DNA from: Dirofilaria immitis
Taxonomy: Eukaryota > Nematoda > Chromadorea > Rhabditida > Onchocercidae
Assembly (NCBI GenBank): GCA_024305405.1
Contig: JAKNDB010000079.1
Location: 2,966,501 to 3,030,500 of the forward strand
Direction: 5' to 3'
Length of the DNA stretch: 64,000 nucleotides
A program made the position numbers and the translations under genes. Below the pieces are notes generated by a model. The model worked only from the letters and a program-made list of their open reading frames with translations, did not search any database and was not told the DNA's origin. Positions 39,118-51,179 of the stretch are shown in pieces (the first letter of the stretch is position 1; each line of letters begins with the position of its first letter).

Positions 39118-42100
39118 TGATAATAATTATCAGAAAAAATGATTAATATAGAAAATGAACTTGTAATATCTAAAATAATAAATGGAATAGATAAGAATCA
39201 TAAGATAGTAGCAAATCTTGATCTTATCATTAAAAATATGATCAAGCTTCGTAATCTAATCAAAGAATCTATCAAAAATCTATAATTTTGTAAAATTAGC
39301 AATTTATTATCAAATTTTAAACATCAAAAAAGTAATATCTTCAGTAATTATAAATCATAGAATATATTGACGTATGCAATATGAATTTTTCTTCATATTT
39401 GTACTATTTGTTTAGTGATAATAATTATCAGAAAATGATAATAATTATTGTATTATTCAAAAACTTTCAAAATTCAAATTTTCATCTCCGATTTATTATT
39501 TCATGAATTATTTTCTGTTTTATTATAGTTACAATAATCAGTTGCAACGACAATATCAATATAATTCATTGATATGATTATATCGAAACATTAAGCATTG
39601 ATAATTACGTCATATTTGATAGTTACGTTTACTAATGTGTTATTGTTTAAGATATCTAGCATATATATTAAAAATTAAGTAATATTACATATCAGTATAT
39701 ATATATATATATATATATATAGACGTAAAACATGAAGGCCGCATATTTGAATTGCAATATTATTTTTCATACTCTAGATGATAATTAATAAACTGGTTTG
39801 TATGAGAGAGATTAAAATATGATTGCTTGATAATTTTTCCATTTAAAACATGGAAACTTCAAATTAACCAGTTTTCAAACTTCTATAATATATGTATATG
39901 ACAAATAACATAACTGACATGATATAATAAATATGTGAAGAATTTTTCTCATTCATATATAATTTAAAATAAAATATTTATAAATTTACAAATTATTTTG
40001 CACCTTTTAAATAATATTAAATCAGAATATTATAATTTATTACAAAAAAATACATCGATAATTCATATCTTATCAGAAAACTTTACTCATATTGCAATAT
40101 TCAATTAATAATTATAGTTTAATTGGAATTTATTAGATAGACTGAAAGATAATTCATATTAATTTAGAAATTAAATAACTAATAAAAAAATTAATGAATA
40201 TAATTTAGTATTGTGATTTCGTTTTTTTAAAGAAAAATTATTTACCAGCGACGTAATATTACCACAAAATATAATAAATTGAATTACTTATTAATCCCAG
40301 AAATTCTAAATAATTTGTTTATAACTAATTATATCTATAATCAACAAATATGAATTGAATTAAGTAATTAATTATTAATGCAATTATTGTTAGAAAGATA
40401 ATCGAAAATTTTTTAAAAAATGATAAAATTTGCAGAAATTTAAATTGTGATTGATTGTTTTTTTTTTTTAATAATTTAGATTCAAATTTGAAATTTTTTT
40501 TAGAGAATTTTATTCTATATTATAAACCTGCACATTTTAGAGTTACAAATTCGAAACAGGAAATAGAAAATTTCCATTTTTCAAATATTTTCAAGTAATT
40601 TTTTTCATTTTTTCTCCCTCTCTCTTTCTAAAATTATTGAAATTCAATTCATTCGAATTATATCATCAACAAATAGGTAAATTAAATTTATTCCAATTAG
40701 TAAACAATTTTATTTTTATTTTAAATAAAACCAAAGGATATAGGAAAAGAAAAAAAAGGACTGAGAAATTATTTTGTCTTATTCCTTAATTTTTGCGTTT
40801 TTTATTAGAAAATAAAATTAAAAATATTTGATTGAAATTAATGATCAAAAATCTGAAAAAAAACCTAAAATCAAGTAATCCTGAAATTGAATAGCGTTTA
40901 AGCGAAAAATTTATATTTCAGTTCAATAGATTATTTATACTTCATATTAATTTCATTTTTTTTACTTACGATTTATAATTTTACGTGTTCAATTCATCTT
41001 ATCGTGCTAGTTCTGCTTACGAAATGCGGCCTACGTAAAGTACGCAATCAATATTTATATGTTATTAGTTGAGCATTATTTATGCTTATCGAGATTTATT
41101 GAGAGCCTACAAAAAGTTGAAAATGTGTCAATGCTTTTTAAAAATATACAACACGCTGAAAGAAACGTCAAAGGAAACCATAATAACTATTACTTAGTTC
41201 GATTTAACCTTTCACCTCTATAGCTAAATCATATGATCGATGTATGTTAAAAGTTTTGAATATTTTGAAGATTTGAAGAATGAATGTGAATGATGTAGAA
41301 GGTCATTTATTCGAGAAAAGACTGTATGCAATAATTAATTCTGAATTAATTACACTTTAGGCTAAAATTTTTGAGCAATTTAAAATGTGAAATTATAGGC
41401 ATGAAGAAAGTTCATGAATGTCATCATAAATTGTAATTTATCAAATCGGAACAATCGCCCTCTTTTATCATATTGCTCATTTTGAAATAGTTTGAAAATT
41501 TTCAAAAATAACTTTGTTAGAAAATATTAAATTATCATAAAATTTAGAATTTAAATTTGAAATTTTAATTTTAATGTTTTTATTTTACATTATTAATCGT
41601 CAAAAATGTTAGATGACGTTAGATGACTGTAAGTAACAATGAAGAAAAAAACTTTGAGTTTTTTTTCTATTCCTTCGATGTTTTAATTTGATCGTTCTCT
41701 CTTTTTTTAATAAAATTTATATCTAAAAAGAAATGATTGAAAATTAAAATAAAAAAAAAACTTTGCGTATTATTTTTATTCTAAAATTGACTGAATTTGG
41801 GACAAAATTTTTTCATTCATTTCCTTTCGCTATGAAATAAAATCTTTTTCCATTTTTTTTTAAATTTTTTATATCATTAAATGAAATTTTATACGATAAT
41901 GTTGAAATGTTATAAAATTATTTATGCGATTATTTAATAGATCTATAGAAACTGTTAAAAAAATCGAATACTTTATTTAACAATAAACATTTCTTCAGTA
42001 TTCTATTTCTGATTTTATATATATATATACTTTTAATATGAAAATATCGATTGATAATTTTTTTTTTGAATCGTAGAAAAAGTCAAAAAAATAATTAATT

Positions 42101-43548
42101 AACATATTGATTGTTAATTTTTGTTTTTAAATAATTTTTGAAACAATAAATTACAACACAAATGAATTGTTTTATTTTAGAATAAAAAAAAAAACGAATT
42201 AAAGAAATTATTTAAATATAAACGAAAAATAATTTTGCATCAAAATGAAAAAAATATTTGGAGAAATGATAAGTAAATTTGTCGAACAAATATTTATCAA
42301 ATTAATGATTATTATTTTAAACCAAAATGATTAAAAATTGATTAAAAAATAATTCATATTAAAATAGTTCATATTGATCAAAGATAAAAAAATGATAACA
42401 ATTATTCGTATTGTAAATAAAGTAAAAATTTTTACTGATAAGATAAAATTTTTGTATATTTTAAGAAATGAATGATAAAAAAATAAAAAAATTTCAAGAA
42501 ATGAATACGTTTCAGCAGTACAAATCTTTTTATGCTAAAAATTATTTTTTAAATAAAAATAATATTTGTGCATAATATTATTATTTGCATATTCTTATAT
42601 GTAACACTTAAGATTTATTTTATTTAAGATAAAAATAATTATCTTGTCAATCATTTAAATTAAGCATTGATATCTTTAATTAGAATTTAAATATTTGCGT
42701 AATTCATAACGGAATGAGAAGAATATGCAATACGATCTTAATTATTTATTTTTATTATAACTTATTTTTTATATGATAATCATAAGCAGGATTATCATCT
42801 TGCCGGTTGCAAGTACATGTAATATGATATGAGATAAAAAGTTTTCATCTATTTGAATCATCTCTTCAATCAATCATATCTTTTAATCATTATAGCAATC
42901 ATTAATTGTAAAAAATTTTTTGGTATGGTGTGCTTTTTACAGTGTAGCATTCTTTTTATTTCTCACCTTGAGAGAATACTGTATCGTTTGGGGAGAGTAC
43001 TGTATTGTTATAATTGCTTAGAGATAAGAAAAAGCTACTAAAAAAACTTATTATAAAGTTGAATTAATTGCTTTTTCATTTTTTTCTAATAATTATTGGA
43101 TTTTATTTATATTTTTAGAAATGATATTATAAAGTATTTGAATGTTATATATTAGAAAAATCATTTTGTTCTTTTAAATTTTACTAAATTAATTAGAAAA
43201 AGAAATGGAAAAATATTTATTCGATTTATCTTTAGGAAAATTTGTTATCAAATTTTCTTCCATTGTAATTAATCAGAAGAAGCCGTCGAACTATGAAATG
43301 ACCTTGTGGCAATTTTTAAAAGTTATGCAAAAAAATAAAGAAAAGAAAATGACGAATTATCAGCTAATTACTGTAATAAATTTTTATTGCAGTAATTCAT
43401 GATTGTTGTAAATTTTTTGAAATAAATCTATATATGTATGCTTTGAGATTTAATAGGAAAACAAAATGTTTGTATGATATATTGCTTACCGGAGAAAGGT
43501 ATAATTAAATTAAATCTTACCCTAAGGGTAAATAAGCTAGAAATAATT

Positions 43549-43703
43549 CGTTCCTTCCTTCCTTCCTTCCTTCCTTATTTTATCCTCCATTAGATTTATC
43601 GTTCTTTTTCTTTTTTTCCTTCTCATATTTGAAATCTTGTTTTTCTTACCTCTCTCAATCATCTTCCTCTTTTTATTATGGGAAAATGGAAGGAAGGAAG
43701 GAA
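43549..43703. repeat. Inverted pair of TTCC and GGAA tetranucleotide runs
   Basis: Six TTCC units at about 43549-43575 face four to five GGAA units at about 43686-43703. The two runs are complementary and could form a hairpin with a loop of about 110 bases. Confidence 0.8.
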
Positions 43704-44097
43704 GCATCAAGTTTCTTTCTTATTATCACTATATCAGAAAATTGAAATGCAATTTTTGATGTGCAAGAAATAAACTTCCTTCTTATACAACAACAATATA
43801 GTGAAAATTTAATTTTCAGCAATTTTATTTACTTCATATATATTATGAATAATAAAATTTATAACAAAAATATTTCAACATAATTTAATATTATTATGAA
43901 ATTTATTTATTAATTATTTTAACTGCAACATTTAGTAATTAATACAATTTATTTACATTAAATTAAGTATTAAAAATATAATATTGAAAATAAATGATAG
44001 CATTATGTGATATTTTTAGATAACGGAAATATTATAAATCAAATGATAGTAGAAGCAAAATATTATCTAAATTTAGCAATAATATTAATAAAACTAT

Positions 44098-44246
44098 GAA
44101 TCATTATTATTATTATCTTTATTGTTATTATTACTATTATTATTATAATTTTATTATTATTATTGTTTATTATTATATTATTATCGTTTATTATTACTGT
44201 TATTATTGTTTGTTATCATTATTATTATTTATTATTATTATTAACA
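44098..44246. repeat. (ATT)n-rich simple repeat
   Basis: Interrupted ATT trinucleotides with occasional GTT and ATC. Confidence 0.9.
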
Positions 44247-44374
44247 ATTAAGCTGAGATTGATTTAAATAGTTATTTCATAGCAAATTTTCAAAAATTTT
44301 CATAAAATTTCAGGAAAATTTAATAAATTTTTAAATTCAATTTCTTTTAGTATTTTCTTTTTTTTTTGTTTTAG

Positions 44375-44743
44375 AATTTCAACAGTGCAAAATATGGCAA
44401 TAAATTACGGATGTACAATAATAGTCTACCGATAGCAATAACAACGACAACAACAACAACAACAACAACACAACAATAACAACAACAACAACAACAATAG
44501 CAACAACAATAGCAACAACGGTAACGACAGAAACAGATTTACTTATAGAAGCATTAGAAGAAGAAAGGGCCAAAAAGCAATAATTTCATGTTTAACAAAA
44601 TTAAAATGAATAAATTGATTATAATTCTGATGATGTCATTTCTATCTATGCTTCTTATTCTATTAGCATGGTTTCTATTTATATTATCAAATGATAATAA
44701 GTTGAAGTATTATTCACGACGATATTTCATTGAACAATTATAA
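44375..44743 (+). CDS. Possible C-terminal transmembrane exon of the ZP gene (frames interrupted)
   Basis: A T-rich tract ending TTTTAG precedes an open stretch beginning NFNSAKYGNKLRMYNN and a long Thr run coded by ACA repeats. After a one-base slip in the ACA repeat (about 44469) the frame resumes as ATTVTTETDLLIEALEEERA and stops. A second frame from 44588 encodes a strong membrane segment (IILMMSFLSMLLILLAWFLF) and a short basic tail ending at 44743. Thr-rich stem, membrane span and tail are what a ZP protein has after its furin site, and the phases allow joining to internal donors in ZP exon 7 at 38970 or 39058. Two small indels would be needed to join all parts, so this is an inference. 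It could also be a separate small membrane protein or chance sequence. Confidence 0.35.
44440..44530. repeat. (CAA)n / (ACA)n microsatellite
   Basis: CAA trinucleotides with a one-base phase slip (AACACAAC) near 44469. It produces poly-Thr, poly-Asn or poly-Val reading in different frames. Confidence 0.9.
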
Positions 44744-47431
44744 TTAGAATTATTCATTTTTCTTCTCTTTTATAATAATATCATTTAAAATAATAACATT
44801 TATAACAATTTTAATTTCATTTTATAATGAAATTAATCATTTCATTCTTTTAATTAAAATGATAAATGCGATAATAAAAATATATTTTCGTTTTTTTATT
44901 TCAAAATTTTTAAATAAATTTATTTGGTTTTTTCACTAAAAATGAAATTAAACAAAAAAAAAACGGAAGAAAAGATAGTTCAAAATTACTATTTCCTTAG
45001 TATTTTAAATTATTTTTAATAAAAATTTTTATAAAATGTTGAAATCATTTCCACCTTTTTTTTTCGTATATTAAACCAAATAAAAAGTAATTAATTTTTC
45101 ATAATAATAATAAGAAATCGATTAAAAAAATGACAAAAAATCGGGTCAAATAAAATGATGATTTATCATCAAAAGTGTTGATGATAAATTAAAAAAAAAT
45201 GTAATTAGTTTCAAAATATTTACTCCAATAGTACGAAATTTTTAAAATCATTATGAAAAATAAAAAAAAAGAAAACAAAAAAATTTTTGAAAAATATTGA
45301 AAAAACGGCCCAAGTATATTTTTGAAAAGAAATTTTTTTTCTCGATGAAAAGTTTAATTCACACAATCATACCTGAAATTTAGCCGATCATATCATTTTA
45401 CCATTTTTTCATTTGCCCTTCACTTCTCCTACTCCAAGTTTACCGATCTTTCTAAACATTCTTCTTATCATTTATTTTCCTTGTCTTCCTTCTTTCAATT
45501 TCATACAATTCAATTATCATCATGTATCACAAATTGCTCACTCATCTATCTAATTATCGTTATCTTCTCGCGTTATTGTCACCTGCCCATTCGTCTCATC
45601 TATTTTTAACAAAAAACTTTTTTTTTAATTATGAATTTTTATCCATTTTTTTTCGTACAGCTAAATTCATTTATTAAAATAAAATTACTATCTTTTAAGA
45701 TTTCATACTTTTTTTGTTCGGATTCTCGACATTTCCGCCTAACATGTTCATTTATTTTTTTGTACAATGCTTCTTTTATTTATTTGAAAGGTTAATTAAT
45801 ACTTTTATACAAAAAAAAAAATTGATAGATAATTTTAATTTCATAATCCTTTAAATTAATTGTACTTCAAAATATTTTTATTTATTGTAAAAAATTTTTT
45901 CAATATCATCCATGTTAAACAATGTTAAATTTGTAATTGAAAATATATTAAATTGAATTAATTAATTCTTTTAATCAATTTCATTTCTTAATCTCTTAAT
46001 TCTTTCAAGAAAAAAATTTATTACTTATCAAAATTTATTACTGATGAATGATAATATAAGTTTCATGATTTTCTTTATTTTATGATCGATATGTTGTAAC
46101 AAATTTTCCTTTTTCATTGTAATGAATTGAAATGAATGACATTGAATGAATAAATTATAATTAAGAAGCATAGAACTTAAATATATCATATTCGAATACA
46201 TTAATCTCGATCTATTACAATTCCAATTATTTTGTCGATAATAAATTTGCTGAAATTTATTTGAATGGAACAAAATTTAATTGGAAATGAATTAATTTAA
46301 ATTTTGAACTTAAATTTTTCTTGCGTAAAATTTCCATTAAAATTTGACAAAATTAAATTTTATATTATTAATTATATTATAAAATGTATTTCGATTTATT
46401 TCAATTGAAATTTGAAAAATAGGCCAAGGATTCTGAAGTATCTTTTTCGAATGATTATATTTCCTACATTATTTGTAAATTTTCTATTACATATTTCAAA
46501 GAGATGAAATATTCCTTTATTGATGAATAAACTAAATTCTTTTTAATATACAAATATGATATTTAATAAAATTTTATTATTTAACATTTCTTCAAGTTTT
46601 TTATTTTTTTTCTTTAAAATAAACAAGCTATCATCTAAAATTTTATTTGTTAAAGTTAAGAAAAATAAATAATTTATTGTAATTATAATATCTTTTTCTT
46701 TTTATCGATTAATTATTCCATTTTCATTAATGGCCGAAAATAAAATATTGTCATTTTTGATAAAAATTTAATTGAATTTATTGATCCGAGATATAATTGA
46801 TTAGTTAATTATTTAATTAATGATATGATAATTTATAGTTTCTAGTTTCTGGCCTCCTTAAGCTCCTCTGGTATATGCTGATAACTGCTAGAAATTAAAA
46901 TAATATCAATTTAACAATGATATAAATGAACTAAATTATAAACGAAAATGATTAGCATTCCTTTCTCACACTTATCGATGATTGTTTGTGAAAATTTTTC
47001 ATTTAAATTTTTGTTTTTCTCCTTCTTACGATTAGCGTTACCTGTTTTTAAAATTAAACAAAAGGAAGAAAAAAATGAAAAACAATTTTTATTCGAGATG
47101 GAAATTTCGATCCATTTTGAACAAATGGATCGAAAAAAAACAAAATTAAAAACAAACAAAAGAAGAATTGAAGCAATCATTTAATTAATTAATTACGAAT
47201 ATATTAAATATAATTAAGACTGAAATTAATATCAAATTTATATTTAACAATAACAAATTGATTATATGATCGATCATTTCATTTTGTATGATATAGCATG
47301 AATCATAAAATGAATCGCATCGTTTAATAATATTGTATATAAAACTTTTATTAATACTTCATTCAATTATTTAATTAATTAATGATAAAAAACAATTAAT
47401 ATGTAAACAATTTGTTTATATTTTATTTTAT

Positions 47432-47950
47432 TTCATTTTATTTATTATGTATTTTTTTGTTTATTTATTATTTATTTGATCAATAATCATCTTTTCGAAT
47501 TATTTATTTCATCTTTTATTTCATTTCATTTATTATGTATTTTTTTGTTTATTTATTATTTATTTGATCAATAATCATCTTTTCGAATTATTTATTTCAT
47601 CTTTTATTTCATTTCATTTATTATGTATTTTTGTTTATTTATTATTTATTTGATCAATAATCATCTTTTCGAATTATTTATTTCATCTTTTATTTCATTT
47701 CATTTATTATGTATTTTTGTTTATTTATTATTTATTTGATCAATAATCATCTTTTCGAATTATTTATTTCATCTTTTATTTCATTTCATTTATTATGTAT
47801 TTTTTTGTTTATTTATTATTTATTTGATCAATAATCATCTTTTCGAATTATTTATTTCATCTTTTATTTCATTTCATTTATTATGTATTTTTTTGTTTAT
47901 TTATTATTTATTTGATCAATAATCATCTTTTCGAATTATTTATTTCATCG
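47432..47950. repeat. 86/88-bp tandem satellite, about 6 copies
   Basis: The landmark GATCAATAATCATCTTTTCG recurs at 47478, 47566, 47652, 47738, 47826 and 47914, spaced 88, 86, 86, 88 and 88 bp. Copies are otherwise nearly identical; the length difference comes from a T-run of 7 or 5. Confidence 0.96.
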
Positions 47951-50590
47951 TTTTTTTAAAATGTTTGCTAAAATAATAACAAATAATAAAAGCTAATATC
48001 AACATTTAAATGTATTATAATTTATTTATGAACGAAACAATCATAGAAATAATTGAATGAAATATGTATTTTTTTTTCTAAATTTGATCATTGAATATTA
48101 AAATTTTCGAAATGAATAACATCAATGCCATATTATTTATTATTCGATTATTTTATTTATCAAAATTTCATTCAATTTTAATTTTAACAAAACAAAGAAT
48201 TTAAAGCAATGAAAAGATATGAATAAATTTCAAAAAAAAAAGTTATTTTAAAAAAAAAAATTAGACAAAATTCATTAGTCGAAACAAATTTTGACTATTT
48301 GTATGTTTCTCTTTCGAACATATTGGTAATTGAACGGAAAAAAAAACTTTAAACTTTGAAGAAAATTTAATAGAAAAAAAGGAAAAATAAATTCCATTCG
48401 AAAAATATCATTTACTAATTTTACTAACTATTAAAATTAAAATATAATATGAAATCGATTGATTAATCGATTAACGAATTTCGAATTAGCAATAATTCGA
48501 TTGATATCATATCATCAAAATAATAAATAAATAATTGCAAAATTTATTAAACAAAAGTTTATCATTTTCTTTTAATCATCAAATTAATTTAATATGGGAA
48601 TTATATTTAACAGATATAACTAAAAGGTCAAAGGTGAAATTCTTTTATCACCAAATAAATAATTAAAAAATAGGAAAATAAGAAAGTTTATTTTTATTTT
48701 TATTTTCATCTTTTATGCTTTGTAAATATTTAAAGAATTTAATTCCTTTCAAACTTTTTTAATTTTTTAAAATGTGTAATAATTCTTTCGAAATTTCTTT
48801 AGAAGAAATGAGAATTTTGAAATAAATAAAAATTAAGAAAATATTTGAATTATTATTAAATATTTATCCAAAATTCCACATATTTATTCAATAAATAATA
48901 TTTTTTCATTGATTAAATTTATCATTAAAAAATTTTTAATAACTATTTTTATCACATTATCAAATTTTGCATTTCACTTAATCCGTCAATCATATGATAA
49001 AATGCTTAGAATTTTAAAATGCGGAAATTTGAAATTACATCGACTATTTTCTGTTCAAATACGAAAATATTAATTCCCGAACTAAATAATTAATTAATTG
49101 ATTTTTGAATATTTATTTTTATCACATCAATATTTATTTGAATTTAACTTATATTGCGATTTTATAAAAGTCGTTATGTGTAATCATTACATTCTAATCT
49201 TTGATAAAAATGATAGCAATCTCTCTAATATCAATATTATTAATCACTAGATATTTAAGTAATCTATTTAATTCGTCATGTTTGAAATTAAAACAAAACT
49301 TATCATAGGCTGTTTTTTATCAAATAAATCAAAATGAAAAACGCGGTCTTATTGCGAAATAAAAATTTAACTTTATATATTTAATATTTGTTATTGAAAT
49401 AATTTAAAATTCTTCTGTTTCAACAAGTTTTCCATCAACAAAAGTCGAATTTATAATTAAAGAATGTTTATATCAAATATTAATATATTTTATCATAAAA
49501 ATTTTATGCTTTAATTGATAATAAAGCATACGGAAAGAAACATTTTAGTTAGAAATTTTAAGCAATTAAAAATATTTAATTATTGAAAAACTTAAAATAC
49601 AAGTTATCACTAGCATTAACTTTTATTACCATTATTAGTCATTTGCTATCATCAATTTTATTATCATTACTAATCCATTCGCTATCATCAGTTTAATTAT
49701 CATTGCTAATCCATTTGCTATCATTAATTTTATTATCATTTCTAGACATTTGCTACCAGCAATTTTATTATTATTATCAATTTTCTATAACTAGCTTTTA
49801 TTATCAGTACTATCAATTTTCTAACAATGGTTGTCAATGTCGTTATTATTCATTTCCTAAAATCGTCGGCTCCGTTTCTTATCATTAGTTTTTATTATCA
49901 TTGCCACCTTCTTTTTAATAACAGCTTTTGTTATCACTGTTATCAATTTTTCAATCCTATTATCATTGCTATCTATCTACAATCATCAAAGAATACTCAG
50001 AAAAAGCAAGTAAACCCGCCCAAATGATCATTTTCTATAAACTGTCAATAATTCGATGTATTTCTCTCACTCTTCCATCTTTTAAATCAATCAAACAAAA
50101 TTTCACTTCGTTTAAAATTTGAGCGGTCGACCAGTCAGTCGACCAGTTTATGTTATTAGCATTCGTGTCAATTTACCTGGTCAATACAGTTAAAACATTC
50201 ATTCAGATCGATCGTCAAATCATACAGTTCAATCAATCGTTCGCTTTCGCTTCTATTTAATTTAATAACTCATTCATCTTGTATTAATTAGTTAGTTAGT
50301 TATTTAATCAATCAATCAAATGATCATTCAATCAATCTCAGTTTTAGCTAATACATTCAGTTTACCTGTCCAAAAATAAACTTTACTTCCTCATTTTGTT
50401 GACATTTTATTCACAATCTATTGTTAATTCCTATGCGCAAATAAATTCGTATACCATTCATTCTATTTGTGCCAACTTCTTTTCTTTTTTTTTTTTTGTA
50501 TTTTATTTTAATCAAATAAATTTTGTCAACTTGAAACTTCAACTTTACATAGATTTGAAGTTGAAGTTTGTACCTCTTTTCAATGTTTTT

Positions 50591-50623
<33 letters not shown>
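50591..50623. repeat. (TC)n microsatellite
   Basis: Uninterrupted run of about 15 TC dinucleotides about 560 bp before the carboxypeptidase start. Confidence 0.95.
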
Positions 50624-50627
<4 letters not shown>

Positions 50628-51179
50628 ATATTGCAAATATGAAGAAAATGAAAGGAAAAGTTTCCATTTAAAGAAAATGAAAAAAAGATTTTCTTGCACA
50701 TAACATTCAAAATTAATTATCAATTAGATATCATTTAATTTAATTTATGATAACAACAATGTTAATATGAAATTATTACAGAAAAAAAAAAAGCATAGTA
50801 TGATACTTTGCTTCCCCTTCCATTGAAAATTACTAATTTCATTTATTTTATTATTTATAATTTTCCTTTCATTTAAAAAAATTTTTTCATCAAAAATATA
50901 ATATTTAATTAATTAATTTTTCAATTAATCAAAGATCAAATTTATCATTTCATTTTTACAATTTATATTTTTATCATTTCGGCACTGATATATTGATAAG
51001 TTTTGTTTTTTTTCTTTCTTCAAAAAAACTTTTAATTTAATTAAATTTTTTCTTACATTTTTTTCTTTCAATTCAAATATCAAATATTTACAAATTAATC
51101 AATTTTTCAATCAAATATTTTAAAATTTTAGAAAAAAAAATTATTTTAAGTATTTTTTTTTTTTAAAGCAATACGAATA

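Larger units (their letters stand above)
39118..51179. other. Gene-poor 12-kb region
   Basis: Apart from the possible terminal ZP exon at 44375-44743, no exon with recognisable coding content was found. The region is dominated by A/T runs, trinucleotide repeats, an 86/88-bp satellite, a (TC)n tract and a less AT-rich patch at about 50120-50260 that could be promoter or 5' leader of the carboxypeptidase gene. A direct repeat of about 38 bp links the ZP exon end (about 39107) with about 39404. A short open frame near 41130-41220 could not be assigned. Confidence 0.5.

Noticed and set aside
41125..41225. Short open frames (LFKNIQHAERN; LKIYNTLKETSKET) in a slightly less AT-rich patch
   Set aside because: Two frames compete, each about 30 codons, with no conserved motif and no convincing splice sites.
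44379..44573. Val/Leu-rich 64-codon minus-strand ORF
   Set aside because: Translation of the complementary strand of the CAA repeat.
46911..47184. Overlapping ORFs of 89 (minus) and 78 (plus) codons
   Set aside because: Opposite-strand open frames in AT-rich sequence, no recognisable motif, no exon context.
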